A DNA stretch of 26,525 nt from an uncultured Rikenella sp. (GTDB lineage: Bacteria > Bacteroidota > Bacteroidia > Bacteroidales > Rikenellaceae): positions 1 to 26,525 of the forward strand of contig NZ_CAJTMN010000023.1 in NCBI RefSeq assembly GCF_910577125.1, in the 5' to 3' direction. The position numbers and the translations under genes are program-made. This document shows positions 7,615-15,699 of the stretch, piece by piece (the stretch's first letter is position 1; each line of letters starts with the position of its first letter). The notes under the pieces are model-generated. The model was given only the letters and a program-made list of their open reading frames with translations. It had not been told where the DNA came from and did not search any database.

Positions 7615-9135
7615 TTAAAAAACGTCTTCGTCATCGACTTCTTCGACGGTGAACATAGTGTTGATCTTGTGTTTCAGCCGTTCCCAGATTTTGGGTCTCC
7701 GCACCCGGAGTTCCTCTTCCGGATAGTCGTCGATATACCCCCCTTCGTCGTCCGTCCCGTACGAATCCGGTTCGTACCCCCCCCCCTGTTGTCCCGAATC
7801 GTAGGTGTCGTCCTCAGGTTTATAAGACGAATCGTAGCCTCCGCCGGCAGCACTCCGACCATTCTGTTGTCCGGCCGGATGGTAGTAGTCGTCTCCCCCC
7901 GCAGCGACTCCCGCGTTTTGAGGCTCTCCCTGAGGAGCTTGCGCCGGTTCGGCGGCATCGATCTCGGTATAATTCCCCTTCCGCACGGCGTCGAGCACAA
8001 TCCCTGTCAATGTGGAGTATTTCGGCGCCGAAATCAGTTCCACGGAGTCTGCCACCACATAAGTAACGGGCTGCGCGATCCGCACGTCCATCCCGGTGTG
8101 CATTTTAAAGAGCTGGTCGAGGTTCTTCAGATTAGCTCCCCCACCGGTCAGCACGATCCCTGCCCCTAATCTGCCCTTGAATCCGCACCGTTCGATTTCG
8201 ATGTTCACGTAGTCGATGATGTCGCACATCCGGGCTTCGATAATCCCGGCCAGGGTTTTCACGGCAATCTCTTTCGGTGTCTGTCCGTTGACGCTCGGGA
8301 TGTTGATGTATTTGTCGCCCGGGGTCCGGTCGGCCACGGCTTCGCCGAACGAGGTCTTGAGCTTTTCGACGTACCGTTCCAGAATCCCAAAGGCACGGAT
8401 ATCTTTGTTGATGATATTCCCGCCGATCGGAATCACGGCCAGATGCCGGATCACTTTGTCATAATACACGCATATATCGGTCGTCCCCCCGCCGATGTCC
8501 ACCACGGCCACACCGAGTTCCTTTTCGTCGTCGCTCAGCACGGCTTCAGCCGAAGCGAGCGGCTGCAGGACGATCCCGGCCAAATTGAGTTCCACGCGCT
8601 GGAAACACCGTCTGATCCGTTCGATAGCGGTCTCCTCGCCGATAATCACATTGAACTTGGCCTCCAGCTTCCGCCCTTCCATCCCCACCGGTTCGCTGAT
8701 GTCGTCATCGTCGTCCAACCTAAAGGACTGCGGCAGAATACTGATGATGGTCTTCCCCGCCGGCAAGGATGCGTTGCGCTGGTCTTCGATGAGCCGTTCC
8801 ACATCGGAGCGCCTCACTTCGGTCACCCCGGCGTCGGTCATGTTCTGCACGGTGACGTATCCCTGTGTCCGATTGCACTGGATATGCTGTCCCGAAACAC
8901 CCACATAGGCTTCGCGCACGACGATCCCGAGCTCCTGTTCGAGCCGGGTTTTCACCTCTCTCAAGACTTGCGAGGCCTGTTCGATATTTTTCAGATCGCC
9001 TTTCATCACGCCGTTGGAGGCGACCTCTTTGAGCGCGACGATCTCGATCTTGTTTTTTTCCGCTTTGCGTCCGACGGCCATCACTACTTTCGTGGTGCCC
9101 AGATCGACCGCTGCAACGTATTCGTTATTATCCAT
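7615..9135 (-). CDS. ftsA: Cell division protein FtsA
   Basis: FtsA is the actin-like ATPase that anchors FtsZ to the membrane. Visible motifs are AVDLGTTKVV (9-18, phosphate 1), VVDIGGGTTD (211-220, phosphate 2) and VLTGGGANL (328-336, adenosine site), with the FtsA-specific 1C domain between the first two. A Gly/Asp/Tyr-rich linker spans about 391-477. A basic amphipathic helix (about 479-495) follows, as expected for membrane targeting, and then a short acidic tail. At 506 residues the protein exceeds the E. coli length of about 420, mainly through the linker. Gene order ftsQ-ftsA-ftsZ is standard. Confidence 0.96.
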   Translation of the reverse strand: MDNNEYVAAVDLGTTKVVMAVGRKAEKNKIEIVALKEVASNGVMKGDLKNIEQASQVLREVKTRLEQELGIVVREAYVGVSGQHIQCNRTQGYVTVQNMTDAGVTEVRRSDVERLIEDQRNASLPAGKTIISILPQSFRLDDDDDISEPVGMEGRKLEAKFNVIIGEETAIERIRRCFQRVELNLAGIVLQPLASAEAVLSDDEKELGVAVVDIGGGTTDICVYYDKVIRHLAVIPIGGNIINKDIRAFGILERYVEKLKTSFGEAVADRTPGDKYINIPSVNGQTPKEIAVKTLAGIIEARMCDIIDYVNIEIERCGFKGRLGAGIVLTGGGANLKNLDQLFKMHTGMDVRIAQPVTYVVADSVELISAPKYSTLTGIVLDAVRKGNYTEIDAAEPAQAPQGEPQNAGVAAGGDDYYHPAGQQNGRSAAGGGYDSSYKPEDDTYDSGQQGGGYEPDSYGTDDEGGYIDDYPEEELRVRRPKIWERLKHKINTMFTVEEVDDEDVF

Positions 9136-9193
9136 ATATCTCGTGTGTGCTCGTTCGTTCAGTATCCGCTCTCTTCCGGCGAAAGCCGACGGC

Positions 9194-10054
9194 CTAACGG
9201 GAGGCCGGGCGAATGGAATCCCCCTCTGCCGTCCCGGGAGGAGGATCGGGGAGCGGATTTTTGCTCACCACCTGTCCCCGAAACCGGAGGTCGATTTCGG
9301 TCGCCGACCGCCACCATCCGTCGGCAAAGGAGCGGCGGTAGAACCGCGACAGTTTTCCGAGCCGCCGGGCGACGGCGGCGGAGTCGCTCACCTCGCCGAA
9401 GCGGATCACCTGACGTCCCACCCTCGGCAATAATCGTACCTCACGGCCGTCGTAGTAGATCTGAGCGGTCAAGGCGTCCAGAAACGGGTCGGTATCTACC
9501 TGACGGACAAAGTTAAGGAGATTATGCAACAATTCCCGCTCTGCGGGGAACTTTTTTTCATCGAGCCGGCCGAAATAGTCGGTCGGAAAACCGAAGGTCA
9601 GCCGACCGCTCACGACGGGCACGTCGGCGATATAATCGCTCTGCGAGGGGAGCAGCACCAGTTCGTCGTCTACGTAGAAGTTGTGTCCGGACTCGCTCAC
9701 CACGCGCATCACGGGCCTCCGCTGTCCGAGGTTGATGTGGAGCCGTCCGTCGATGGCGGTATAGGCTTCGGCCCAGGCGACGAATTCGTGGGCTTCGACG
9801 AGCCGTTCGATGGCATAGACGTCCACGCCGCGCAGCCCCATCCCGATGATACGTATCGAGCTGTCCTGCAGCCATCCGAGGACGATTTCGGGGGTGACGA
9901 AGGCGAGTTCGGAGCTGTCGCGCACAATGATATCGATGCCGGTACATTTCAGTTCCCGTTCGCGCACGGTGCAGTACCGGGCGGCCACGATTCCGTAGAC
10001 CACCAGCATCACGAGCAGCAGGATTCGTCCTATTTTCCGTCTTTTCGACGACAT
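9194..10054 (-). CDS. ftsQ: Cell division protein FtsQ
   Basis: A single-pass inner-membrane division protein of 286 residues. Residues 1-7 are basic and cytoplasmic, the membrane helix is at about 9-27, and the periplasmic part has the FtsQ/DivIB pattern of a POTRA-like domain followed by a beta domain (VVSGRLTFG, QIYYDGREVRLLPRVG). It links early and late divisome proteins. Identification leans partly on position directly before ftsA, because FtsQ is poorly conserved. No promoter of the TAnnTTTG type is visible in the 75 bases before the start. Those bases end at an inserted orphan cassette and repeats that separate ftsQ from murC, its usual neighbour. Confidence 0.88.
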   Translation of the reverse strand: MSSKRRKIGRILLLVMLVVYGIVAARYCTVRERELKCTGIDIIVRDSSELAFVTPEIVLGWLQDSSIRIIGMGLRGVDVYAIERLVEAHEFVAWAEAYTAIDGRLHINLGQRRPVMRVVSESGHNFYVDDELVLLPSQSDYIADVPVVSGRLTFGFPTDYFGRLDEKKFPAERELLHNLLNFVRQVDTDPFLDALTAQIYYDGREVRLLPRVGRQVIRFGEVSDSAAVARRLGKLSRFYRRSFADGWWRSATEIDLRFRGQVVSKNPLPDPPPGTAEGDSIRPASR

Positions 10055-10127
10055 TTCATCTGTTTTTCGATCGTTTTCACCGCTTTATCCGCAGAATTTT
10101 CTCAATCCCCGGATCAGTTTACTGCCC

Positions 10128-10318
10128 CCGCCCCGGGCTACCGCCATCGGGGTACGGGCGCACTGTTCTACGTCGGCAACGACGGTACGGTCTGGTCTGC
10201 ATCGGTGTCCGGCAACAGTGTGCACGCCTGGCGTTTTTTATTCACTGCAGTGGATATGGATCCTTCCAGTACGAACACTCGCGGCAGCGGTTGTCAGTTG
10301 CGTTGCCTCTCGGAATAA
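10128..10318 (+). pseudogene. Orphan FISUMP/lectin-like C-terminal cassette A
   Basis: From APGYR to the TAA the frame encodes about 63 residues, including GALFYVGNDGTVWSAS and GSGCQLRCLSE. This is the C-terminal segment of FISUMP (TIGR02145)-type domains, which typically read PAAGYR..G..YWSSS..GfsVRCv. No start codon, signal peptide or N-terminal part is present; upstream lies the leader of ftsQ on the other strand. A second cassette at 18447 starts and ends at the same points. The last 30 bases before and over the stop are identical in both, whereas the middle is highly divergent. It is therefore a bounded, non-expressed cassette, a candidate silent donor or displaced DGR variable region. 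Confidence 0.6.
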
Positions 10319-10320
10319 AC

Positions 10321-10358
10321 GGAGGGTAGAGGCTGCCGCAGCGAAACGCAAGTTTCGC
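10321..10358 (-). repeat. Inverted-repeat arm bounding the ftsQ-murC insertion (left)
   Basis: This arm, containing a GCGAAAC/GTTTCGC hairpin and GGCTGCCGCAG, is the reverse complement of 11144-11177 apart from a few changes. The two arms enclose about 785 bases of GC-rich repeat mosaic directly after cassette A. Confidence 0.65.
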
Positions 10359-10409
10359 CCGTCCACGGGACGTGGGGCCCGCGCGGCCCGAGCGCAGTTC
10401 CATCCAGTT

Positions 10410-10448
10410 GGGGTAGAGGCGGCCCTGTCGGAGTGCCCGAAGGCACCG
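10410..10448 (-). repeat. REP-like unit (GTGCC-TTCG-GGCAC hairpin), copy 1
   Basis: On the - strand this reads GGTGCCTTCGGGCACTCCG followed by GCCGCCTCTACCCC. It is a short hairpin with a TTCG loop plus a conserved tail. Related copies lie at 10851, 11051 and 18634. Confidence 0.65.
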
Positions 10449-10466
10449 CGCGCCGCCGCCTTAATA

Positions 10467-10510
10467 GGGAAATCGTCAAAATGCACTTGAGCGTTTTGAC
10501 AAGATTTCCC
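10467..10510. repeat. Palindromic unit H1
   Basis: GGGAAATC/GATTTCCC and GTCAAAA/TTTTGAC pair around a short loop, with GCGCGC-type flanks on each side. It belongs to the family whose stems differ between copies while the frame is kept. Confidence 0.65.
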
Positions 10511-10557
10511 AAGGCGCGCGACCAAGAACCACGGACAAGAACAAGGTCGAACCCCTG

Positions 10558-10650
10558 CGGCTCGCAGAGCCGAGCGGGCCGGACGCCTCCCCCTCGGGAG
10601 GCCCGCAACACGTCGCTCACGCGTCGAAAATTGCGGTCACTCCCGGGCGC
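10558..10650 (+). repeat. 93-bp dispersed repeat, inverted relative to 18709-18800
   Basis: The reverse complement of this stretch matches 18709-18800 almost base for base, including CGTGTTGCGGGCCTCCCG and GGAGGCGTCCGGCCCGC. It contains a hairpin CGGCTC-GCA-GAGCCG whose counterpart is CGGTTC-TGC-GAACCG, so both sides of the stem changed together. The copies lie on either side of murC-MFS in opposite orientation. Confidence 0.7.
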
Positions 10651-10850
10651 CGACCCGAATCATCCAAGCAACGCCCCTATGCTGTCGGGTTCGGGCTGCG
10701 CGCTCCCCGGGTGGGCCGAAGGCCCAGTGCGCAAGCCCGGCGATTCCTCGCGGAATCGTGCTATTCGCTCTCGGCCCAAAGCCCGGACAAAAGCTTCAGA
10801 CCAAGCACAGCCCCGTGTCTGCCTCACTGCGGCTCCGCTGTCGCTCCGCC

Positions 10851-10889
10851 GGTGCCTCCGGGCACTCCGAAATAGGCCGCCTCTACCCT
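10851..10889 (+). repeat. REP-like unit, copy 2
   Basis: GGTGCCTCCGGGCACTCCG then GGCCGCCTCTACCCT, the same unit as at 10410 but on the other strand. Confidence 0.65.
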
Positions 10890-10901
10890 AAGCGCGCTGG
10901 C

Positions 10902-10944
10902 GGAAATCTTATCCAAACGCGTACCACGCGTTTGGATGATTTCC
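10902..10944. repeat. Palindromic unit H2
   Basis: GGAAATC/GATTTCC and a perfect 12-bp stem ATCCAAACGCGT/ACGCGTTTGGAT around the loop ACC. It is nearly identical to unit H6 at 18991, and the flanks (10892-10966) also match there in direct orientation. Confidence 0.75.
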
Positions 10945-10987
10945 TACTCCAGCGGTCGCGCGCGGGAAGAGCTTGGTTCACGCGCCT

Positions 10988-11034
10988 GGGGGAAATCCTG
11001 TTCAAAGCGCAAGTCGCTTTGAACGACTTCCCCC
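10988..11034. repeat. Palindromic unit H3
   Basis: GGGGGAA/TTCCCCC outside and GTTCAAAGCG/CGCTTTGAAC inside, loop CAAGT. It is followed by CTTAAGGCG and GCGCGCGG, the family's conserved right flank. Confidence 0.7.
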
Positions 11035-11050
11035 TTAAGGCGTGGCGCGC

Positions 11051-11088
11051 GGTGCCTTCGGGCACTCCGAAATGACCGCCTCTACCCT
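11051..11088 (+). repeat. REP-like unit, copy 3
   Basis: GGTGCCTTCGGGCACTCCG then ACCGCCTCTACCC, directly after unit H3. Confidence 0.65.
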
Positions 11089-11143
11089 AACAGGATAGAA
11101 CTGCCCTTCGCGGGCAGCGGCCGGGTGACCCCGGCGGGACGGA

Positions 11144-11177
11144 GCGAAACTACGTTTCGCTGCGGCAGCCTCTGCCC
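11144..11177 (+). repeat. Inverted-repeat arm bounding the ftsQ-murC insertion (right)
   Basis: GCGAAAC-TAC-GTTTCGC followed by TGCGGCAGCCTCTGCCCC mirrors the arm at 10321-10358. Confidence 0.65.
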
Positions 11178-11199
11178 CATTCTCTGATCGCGTGCCTTG

Positions 11200-11244
11200 G
11201 GCGATTCAACTTTTTCGGCTCATCGCCGAAAAAGTTGAATCGCC
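11200..11244. repeat. Palindromic unit H4 (perfect 20-bp stem)
   Basis: GGCGATTCAACTTTTTCGGC (11200-11219) pairs perfectly with 11225-11244 around the loop TCATC, with flanks GTGCCTTG and CTTAGGCGTCGGCGCGCGG. A diverged copy with the same loop is at 21279. Confidence 0.8.
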
Positions 11245-11291
11245 TCCTTAGGCGTCGGCGCGCGGGCTTTAGCACTTTTTGAGTCGCCCGC

Positions 11292-11336
11292 GGCAATTCT
11301 TGCCGGATTGGCTCACCGCCAATCGGCAGAATATGC
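11292..11336. repeat. Palindromic unit H5
   Basis: GCCGGATTGGC/GCCAATCGGC around TCACC (one bulge), with a weaker outer GGCAATTCT/AGAATATGCC stem and the right flank CTTAGGCGGGCGGGCG. It is the last palindromic unit before the R3 repeat. Confidence 0.6.
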
Positions 11337-11377
11337 CCTCTTAGGCGGGCGGGCGACTATCGTGCTTTGTGCCGGCT

Positions 11378-11456
11378 GGAACCGTACCTTTTCTGAAGAA
11401 AAGGTACCCAAAAGACTTTCAATTAGCTACGCTACGCCTTAAGCTCCGCAAGACTC
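11378..11456 (-). repeat. R element copy R3 (right end only), touching the murC stop
   Basis: The segment carries GGAACC, hairpin GTACCTTTTC-TGAA-GAAAAGGTAC, AAAGACTTTCAATTAGCTACG, and CTTAAGCTCCGCAAGACTC. Read on the - strand it is the right end of the R element seen in full at 21353 and 24355. It runs into the murC TGA at 11455-11457, so the final codons or the stop of murC may derive from it. Confidence 0.7.
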
Positions 11457-12879
11457 AGGCTTTCTCCGTGCACCCATACAAATCCCGATTCTTCCGCCGC
11501 ACCAGGTCTGCCACCGGAGCGCAAAACCGGTCGATATCACCTGCGCCAGCCGTCACCAGCACGCCGCCAGTCTCCAAAGCCCCGACCTCGGTCAAAAGCT
11601 GCTCCTTGGTAATCAATTTCTTTTGCGGCGACGCGATGCCCTCCAAAATCATCTCCGAAGCGACCCCCGGAATCGGCAGCTCGCGAGCCGGGTAGATCGG
11701 CAGCAGCCACACCCGATCCGCCAGACTCAACGCCTCGGCGAACTCCGGCGCAAAGTCGCGCGTCCGGGTGTAGAGATGCGGCTGGAAAATCACCGTCAAT
11801 TCCCGCTCCGGAAACATCTTCCGCACCGAAGTCAGCATCGCCCGCAGCTCCGCCGGATGGTGGGCATAGTCGTCCATATAGATCGTCCCGCCCGCCACCG
11901 AGGGATCATTGACCCAGAAATCGAACCGCCGCTGTACCCCCCGGAAAGTCGCAATCGCCTCCCGCAAAGCATCGTTCGAGGTAAAACCCTCGCTCCACAC
12001 CAGCGCCGCCGCCGCCACACAATTTTCGACATTCACCAAGCCCGGAATCCCCAGCCGGCAACGGTCGATCCGCCGATCAGGAAACACGAGGTCGAACGTA
12101 TAGTACCCCCCCCCGTCAACACTGAGATTTTCGGCATGAAAATCCGCCCCGGAGTCCGTCACATGATACGTGTACCGCCAGATATCGGCCCGTTCCAACG
12201 GCAGCGAGACGCCGTGTTTCAGAATCAGCGTCCCGTCCGGCACCACCTGCGAGGCAAACTGCGCAAAAGCCTCCCGTACCGCCTCATAGGTGCCGTAAAT
12301 ATCCAAGTGGTCGGGATCGACCGATGTGATGACAGCCGCCTGCGGATGGAGCTGCAGGAACGAACGGTCGAACTCGTCGGCCTCGACCGCCATCCTCACT
12401 CCCGTGCCGAGCACCAGATTTGAGTCGAAATTCTTCGAAATCCCGCCCAAAAAAGCCGATCCTTCGCCCGCCGCCACCGCATTGAAGTGGGCCACCATCG
12501 TCGTGGTGGTGGTCTTACCGTGCGTCCCCGCCACCGCCATCACCCGCCGTCCCTCGCCCAGCAGACCGAGCATCTGCGACCGTTTGAGCACTTCGAACCC
12601 CTGCGCTCTGAACCAGTACAGTTCGGCATGGTCGGCCGGCACGGCAGGGGTGTAAATCACGCGCGTTTCAGCCCGATTCCGAAAAGCCTCGGGAATCCGG
12701 TCGACCGAGTCCTCGTAATGGACGGCGATCCCCTCCGCCTCCAGCGCCGCGGTGAGCGGCGACGGCGTCCGGTCGTAACCCGCCACGCGCCATCCCGCAT
12801 GGTTGAAATAACGGGCCAGCGCGCTCATTCCGATACCGCCGATCCCAATGAAATAGATGCTATTTTTCGTTTCGTTCAT
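11455..12879 (-). CDS. murC: UDP-N-acetylmuramate--L-alanine ligase MurC
   Basis: MurC adds L-alanine to UDP-MurNAc, the first peptide step of peptidoglycan synthesis in the cytoplasm. Motifs seen: N-terminal nucleotide-sugar fold GIGGIGMS (12-19), Mur-ligase P-loop AGTHGKTTT (117-125), the central domain with AVEADEFDRSFL, and the C-terminal domain with DDYAHHPAELRA and FQPHLYTRTRDF. The length of 474 is normal. The start overlaps the end of murG by 20 bases, indicating translational coupling. The stop codon lies inside a repeat element, and the usual following gene ftsQ is displaced by about 1.4 kb. Confidence 0.97.
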   Translation of the reverse strand: MNETKNSIYFIGIGGIGMSALARYFNHAGWRVAGYDRTPSPLTAALEAEGIAVHYEDSVDRIPEAFRNRAETRVIYTPAVPADHAELYWFRAQGFEVLKRSQMLGLLGEGRRVMAVAGTHGKTTTTTMVAHFNAVAAGEGSAFLGGISKNFDSNLVLGTGVRMAVEADEFDRSFLQLHPQAAVITSVDPDHLDIYGTYEAVREAFAQFASQVVPDGTLILKHGVSLPLERADIWRYTYHVTDSGADFHAENLSVDGGGYYTFDLVFPDRRIDRCRLGIPGLVNVENCVAAAALVWSEGFTSNDALREAIATFRGVQRRFDFWVNDPSVAGGTIYMDDYAHHPAELRAMLTSVRKMFPERELTVIFQPHLYTRTRDFAPEFAEALSLADRVWLLPIYPARELPIPGVASEMILEGIASPQKKLITKEQLLTEVGALETGGVLVTAGAGDIDRFCAPVADLVRRKNRDLYGCTEKA

Positions 12880-14032
12880 TTGCTATATCGATCACAGTTT
12901 TAGCCACTTCAGCAGCAGCCCCGGGGCGCCCCAGCCGCCGCAGATTAGCCACTCGCTCCGCACACCTTTCCGCATCGTTCAGCAGCTCCAACGCCAGCGG
13001 CACCGCCTCCGCATCGGCCACTGCGTCGGCCACCATCCAGGCCGCTCCGCGGTCGACCAAGGCCTGTGCATTTTTGGTCTGATGATCCTCCGCCACGTTC
13101 GGCGAAGGGACGAAAATCGTCGGCCGCCCCACCAGTTCGAGCTCCGACACCGTCCCGGCTCCGGCCCGCGCCACCACCACGTCGGCCAGCGCATAGGCCA
13201 GATCCATCCGTTCGACGAAAGCCCCCCGCCACACATTCGCCGGCAATCCGCCCTCACGTGCAGCAATGGCGGCTGCAATCTGCGGTTCGTAATACTTTCC
13301 GTTCTGCCAGATCACCTGCACCTTATCCGAAAGCCCGGCCAGCCGATCGAGCCACCGCAGCACGCTGCGATTCAGCGTCCGGGTCCCGAGACTCCCCCCC
13401 ACCACTAGTACAGTTTTCCGTCCCGAATCGGCCGGAAAGCCGAAGTATTCAGCCGCCTCAGCCCGCACCTCCGCCGAAGGCTCCGCCACGGCCGAAAAAC
13501 GGTCGCGCAGAGGGTTGCCGGTAAACCGAATTTTCGCCGCCGGGAAAAAGCGCTCCATCCCCTCGTACGCCACACACACGGCCTTGGCCCGCTTCGCGAG
13601 CAGCCGGTTGGTCAACCCCGCATAAGAATTCTGCTCCTGGATCACGGTCGGAATCCCCCGCCGCTGCGCCGCCCACAGTACGGGCCCGCTGGCATACCCG
13701 CCGAACCCGACCGCCACATCGGGTCGAAACTCCCGGATAATCCGCCGCGCCTGCCGCAGGCTCCGCATCACCTTGAGCGGCAGCTCCAGATTGACGCGCG
13801 ACAGCAACGGCCGTCGCTGCAATCCCGCCACAGGCAGCCCCACGATTTCGTATCCGGCCCTCGGCACGCGCTCCATTTCCATCTTCCCCTCAGCGCCGAC
13901 GAAAAGTATCTCGACGCCTCCCTCTCCGAGCTCCGCCCGAAGGGCGTCGGCCACGGCCACGGCCGGATAGATGTGCCCGCCGGTTCCTCCTGCGCTGATA
14001 ATCACACGCAACGGTCTGTTATTCATCGTCAT
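12860..14032 (-). CDS. murG: MurG glycosyltransferase (lipid I to lipid II)
   Basis: MurG transfers GlcNAc from UDP-GlcNAc to lipid I on the inner face of the membrane. Motifs seen: GGTGGHIYPA (15-24), VGFGGYASGPV, QEQNSYAGLTNRLLA, the UDP-binding GGSLGTRTLN and SELELVGRPTIFVPSPNVAEDHQ. At 390 residues it is slightly longer than usual. The ATG at 14032 overlaps the end of ftsW by 14 bases; a second in-frame ATG two codons later is also possible. The ftsW-murG-murC order is standard for dcw clusters. Confidence 0.97.
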   Translation of the reverse strand: MTMNNRPLRVIISAGGTGGHIYPAVAVADALRAELGEGGVEILFVGAEGKMEMERVPRAGYEIVGLPVAGLQRRPLLSRVNLELPLKVMRSLRQARRIIREFRPDVAVGFGGYASGPVLWAAQRRGIPTVIQEQNSYAGLTNRLLAKRAKAVCVAYEGMERFFPAAKIRFTGNPLRDRFSAVAEPSAEVRAEAAEYFGFPADSGRKTVLVVGGSLGTRTLNRSVLRWLDRLAGLSDKVQVIWQNGKYYEPQIAAAIAAREGGLPANVWRGAFVERMDLAYALADVVVARAGAGTVSELELVGRPTIFVPSPNVAEDHQTKNAQALVDRGAAWMVADAVADAEAVPLALELLNDAERCAERVANLRRLGRPGAAAEVAKTVIDIANERNEK

Positions 14033-15521
14033 CGTCCATTAAATCGATAATCTCGCGCCGTCCGTCATAGGAGCGGTCGTCCCAATCGTTCCCCTCGCCG
14101 CGGTCGACGAGCACCAAATCGGCCTCCTCGTCCTCGCTGTCGAAAGCGGAGGCCGCCGGGTGTGCATCCGCCTGGCGCCGCCGCCCCAAGATGAGCGGAC
14201 GCTTGGGCGCCGCAACGGTTTCGGGCTCCGAATCTTCGTCGTCCGGATCGCCGCCGGAGGCAAGGATCGCCTCTCTCCGCAGCCGGGCTTCGTTCTCCTG
14301 CTGCTCCCGTTCGCTCTCCCGGCTCACACCGAGGATCATCCCCATCGCCACGCAGGTGAAAAAAACGGACGACCCCCCGAGGCTGATCAAAGGCAGGGGC
14401 TGGCCGGTCACGGGCATCAACCCGACCGAAACGGCCATGTTCACAAAGGCCTGCATGGTGACGATCAGGCTCAGGCCGAGCACCATCAGGCCCTGCGAAG
14501 GACGGTTGCACCGCCGCACGATCAGCCCGGCGCGATAAAATATCCAAAGGTACAAAACAAAGACGATGATCCCGCCGACGATGCCGTACTCTTCGACGAT
14601 GAAGGCATAGGCGAAGTCGGAGTACGGGTGGGGCAGTTGTGACCGCTGGGTGCTGTTCCCGGGCCCTTTGCCGAAAACGCCGCCGGAGGCGATGGCGATC
14701 TCGGCCTGCTCGATCTGGTAGCGATCCTGGCTGACTTGCTTGGTGTCGGCGACGGTCTCGCCGGGGGCGACGAACTGGATCAACCGGTTGGCCCAGGTCT
14801 CGGCCCGTCCGACGCCGGCGAGGTACATCGTGGCAATGAGCACGCCTCCGGCCAGCAGCGCAAAGAGGTTCAAGCGGTTCAGCTCGCGCTGCCGCACGCG
14901 GCCGATCATCAACATGATCATGCAGGTCACCCACAGAATAGCGGCGGTGGAGAAGTTGGAGGGCAGTACGACCAGGGTGGCGACCACGATGGGCAGGATC
15001 AACGGCCGGGTGGTCTTGTACCAGATGTCGAAGCTGCGTTGAGGATTCCGCCCCCACCCGCCGGGGGTCAGAGGGGGCAAAACGGGGATCTGGGCAATGA
15101 CGCGCTGCCGGATGCCGAGTTGCTGGGCGACCACCAGCACAAGGGTGACTTTGAGCAGTTCGGAGGGCTGGAAGGTGAATCCGAGAAAAGGAACCCGCAG
15201 CCACCGGGAGGCTTCGTTGAACGAGACGCCGATCACGTAGGCGAGCACGACGAGGATGACGCTGAGCCGGAAGAGGGCTTTAGCGTATCGGGCATAATAT
15301 TTATAGTCGATCCAGTGCACGACGATGATGACGAAAAAGCCGATCATGATGAACCGTGCCTGTCGGAAGAGGTAGTAGGAGGTGTTTCCGTCGACTTCGC
15401 GATAGGCCATGGCGGCGGTGGCGGAGTAGACGACGAGGAGCGAGACGAGAAAAAGCGAGGCGACGATAATCCACAAGGGTTTATCGCCCCGAAAGAGGAG
15501 GAGTCTTCTTTTTTTCGCCAT
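14019..15521 (-). CDS. ftsW: SEDS peptidoglycan glycosyltransferase FtsW
   Basis: FtsW is the multi-pass SEDS polymerase that makes septal peptidoglycan with its PBP partner. About ten membrane helices are visible. SEDS marks are SRWLRVPFLGFTFQPSELLK (105-124), the catalytic Asp302 in HPYSDFAYAFIVEEYG, and VTGQPLPLISLGGSS (371-385). There is an extra cytoplasmic loop at about 137-170. An acidic C-terminal extension of about 100 residues (from 400), ending DDDDE, is absent from E. coli FtsW. A -7 box lies 4 bases before the ATG. The gene opens the local cluster; murD, its usual upstream neighbour, is missing here. Confidence 0.95.
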   Translation of the reverse strand: MAKKRRLLLFRGDKPLWIIVASLFLVSLLVVYSATAAMAYREVDGNTSYYLFRQARFIMIGFFVIIVVHWIDYKYYARYAKALFRLSVILVVLAYVIGVSFNEASRWLRVPFLGFTFQPSELLKVTLVLVVAQQLGIRQRVIAQIPVLPPLTPGGWGRNPQRSFDIWYKTTRPLILPIVVATLVVLPSNFSTAAILWVTCMIMLMIGRVRQRELNRLNLFALLAGGVLIATMYLAGVGRAETWANRLIQFVAPGETVADTKQVSQDRYQIEQAEIAIASGGVFGKGPGNSTQRSQLPHPYSDFAYAFIVEEYGIVGGIIVFVLYLWIFYRAGLIVRRCNRPSQGLMVLGLSLIVTMQAFVNMAVSVGLMPVTGQPLPLISLGGSSVFFTCVAMGMILGVSRESEREQQENEARLRREAILASGGDPDDEDSEPETVAAPKRPLILGRRRQADAHPAASAFDSEDEEADLVLVDRGEGNDWDDRSYDGRREIIDLMDDDDE

Positions 15522-15525
15522 GTCG

Positions 15526-15533
15526 CAAAGCTA
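15526..15533 (-). promoter_or_regulatory. -7 box directly before ftsW (possible leaderless start)
   Basis: TAGCTTTG on the - strand fits TAnnTTTG exactly and is only 4 bases from the ATG. Transcription would begin at or next to the start codon. No clear TTG is seen at the -33 position. Confidence 0.4.
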
Positions 15534-15627
15534 CTGAATTTCGGGGAGATTCGCGCGGATTTCGGTCTCCTTTTCGGGACGCGGAGAGATTCCCGCCCCG
15601 GGAGTGCGATTTCGGTCGCCCCTCCTT

Positions 15628-15666
15628 AAAAAACAAGCGTAGCCTGCCGCAAAACGGCAAGCTACG
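15628..15666 (-). terminator. Rho-independent terminator of the WG-repeat gene
   Basis: On the - strand CGTAGCTTGCCG pairs with CGGCAGGCTACG around a TTTTG loop (one mismatch) and is followed by CTTGTTTTTT. It lies 34 bases after the stop of the WG-repeat gene and separates it from ftsW. Confidence 0.85.
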
Positions 15667-15699
15667 ATGTGAGATGCGACACTAAAATAATCCGCGTGC

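Noticed and set aside
9524..10318. Long + strand frame reading antisense through ftsQ into cassette A, as a full gene for the cassette
   Set aside because: The upstream part is an antisense shadow of ftsQ in GC-rich DNA, with no signal peptide or domain; homology to cassette B starts only at 10128.
10467..11336. Palindromic units as integron attC sites
   Set aside because: They have variable arms like attC sites, but no GTTRRRY/RYYYAAC core sites, and no integrase or promoterless cassette ORFs with attC spacing.
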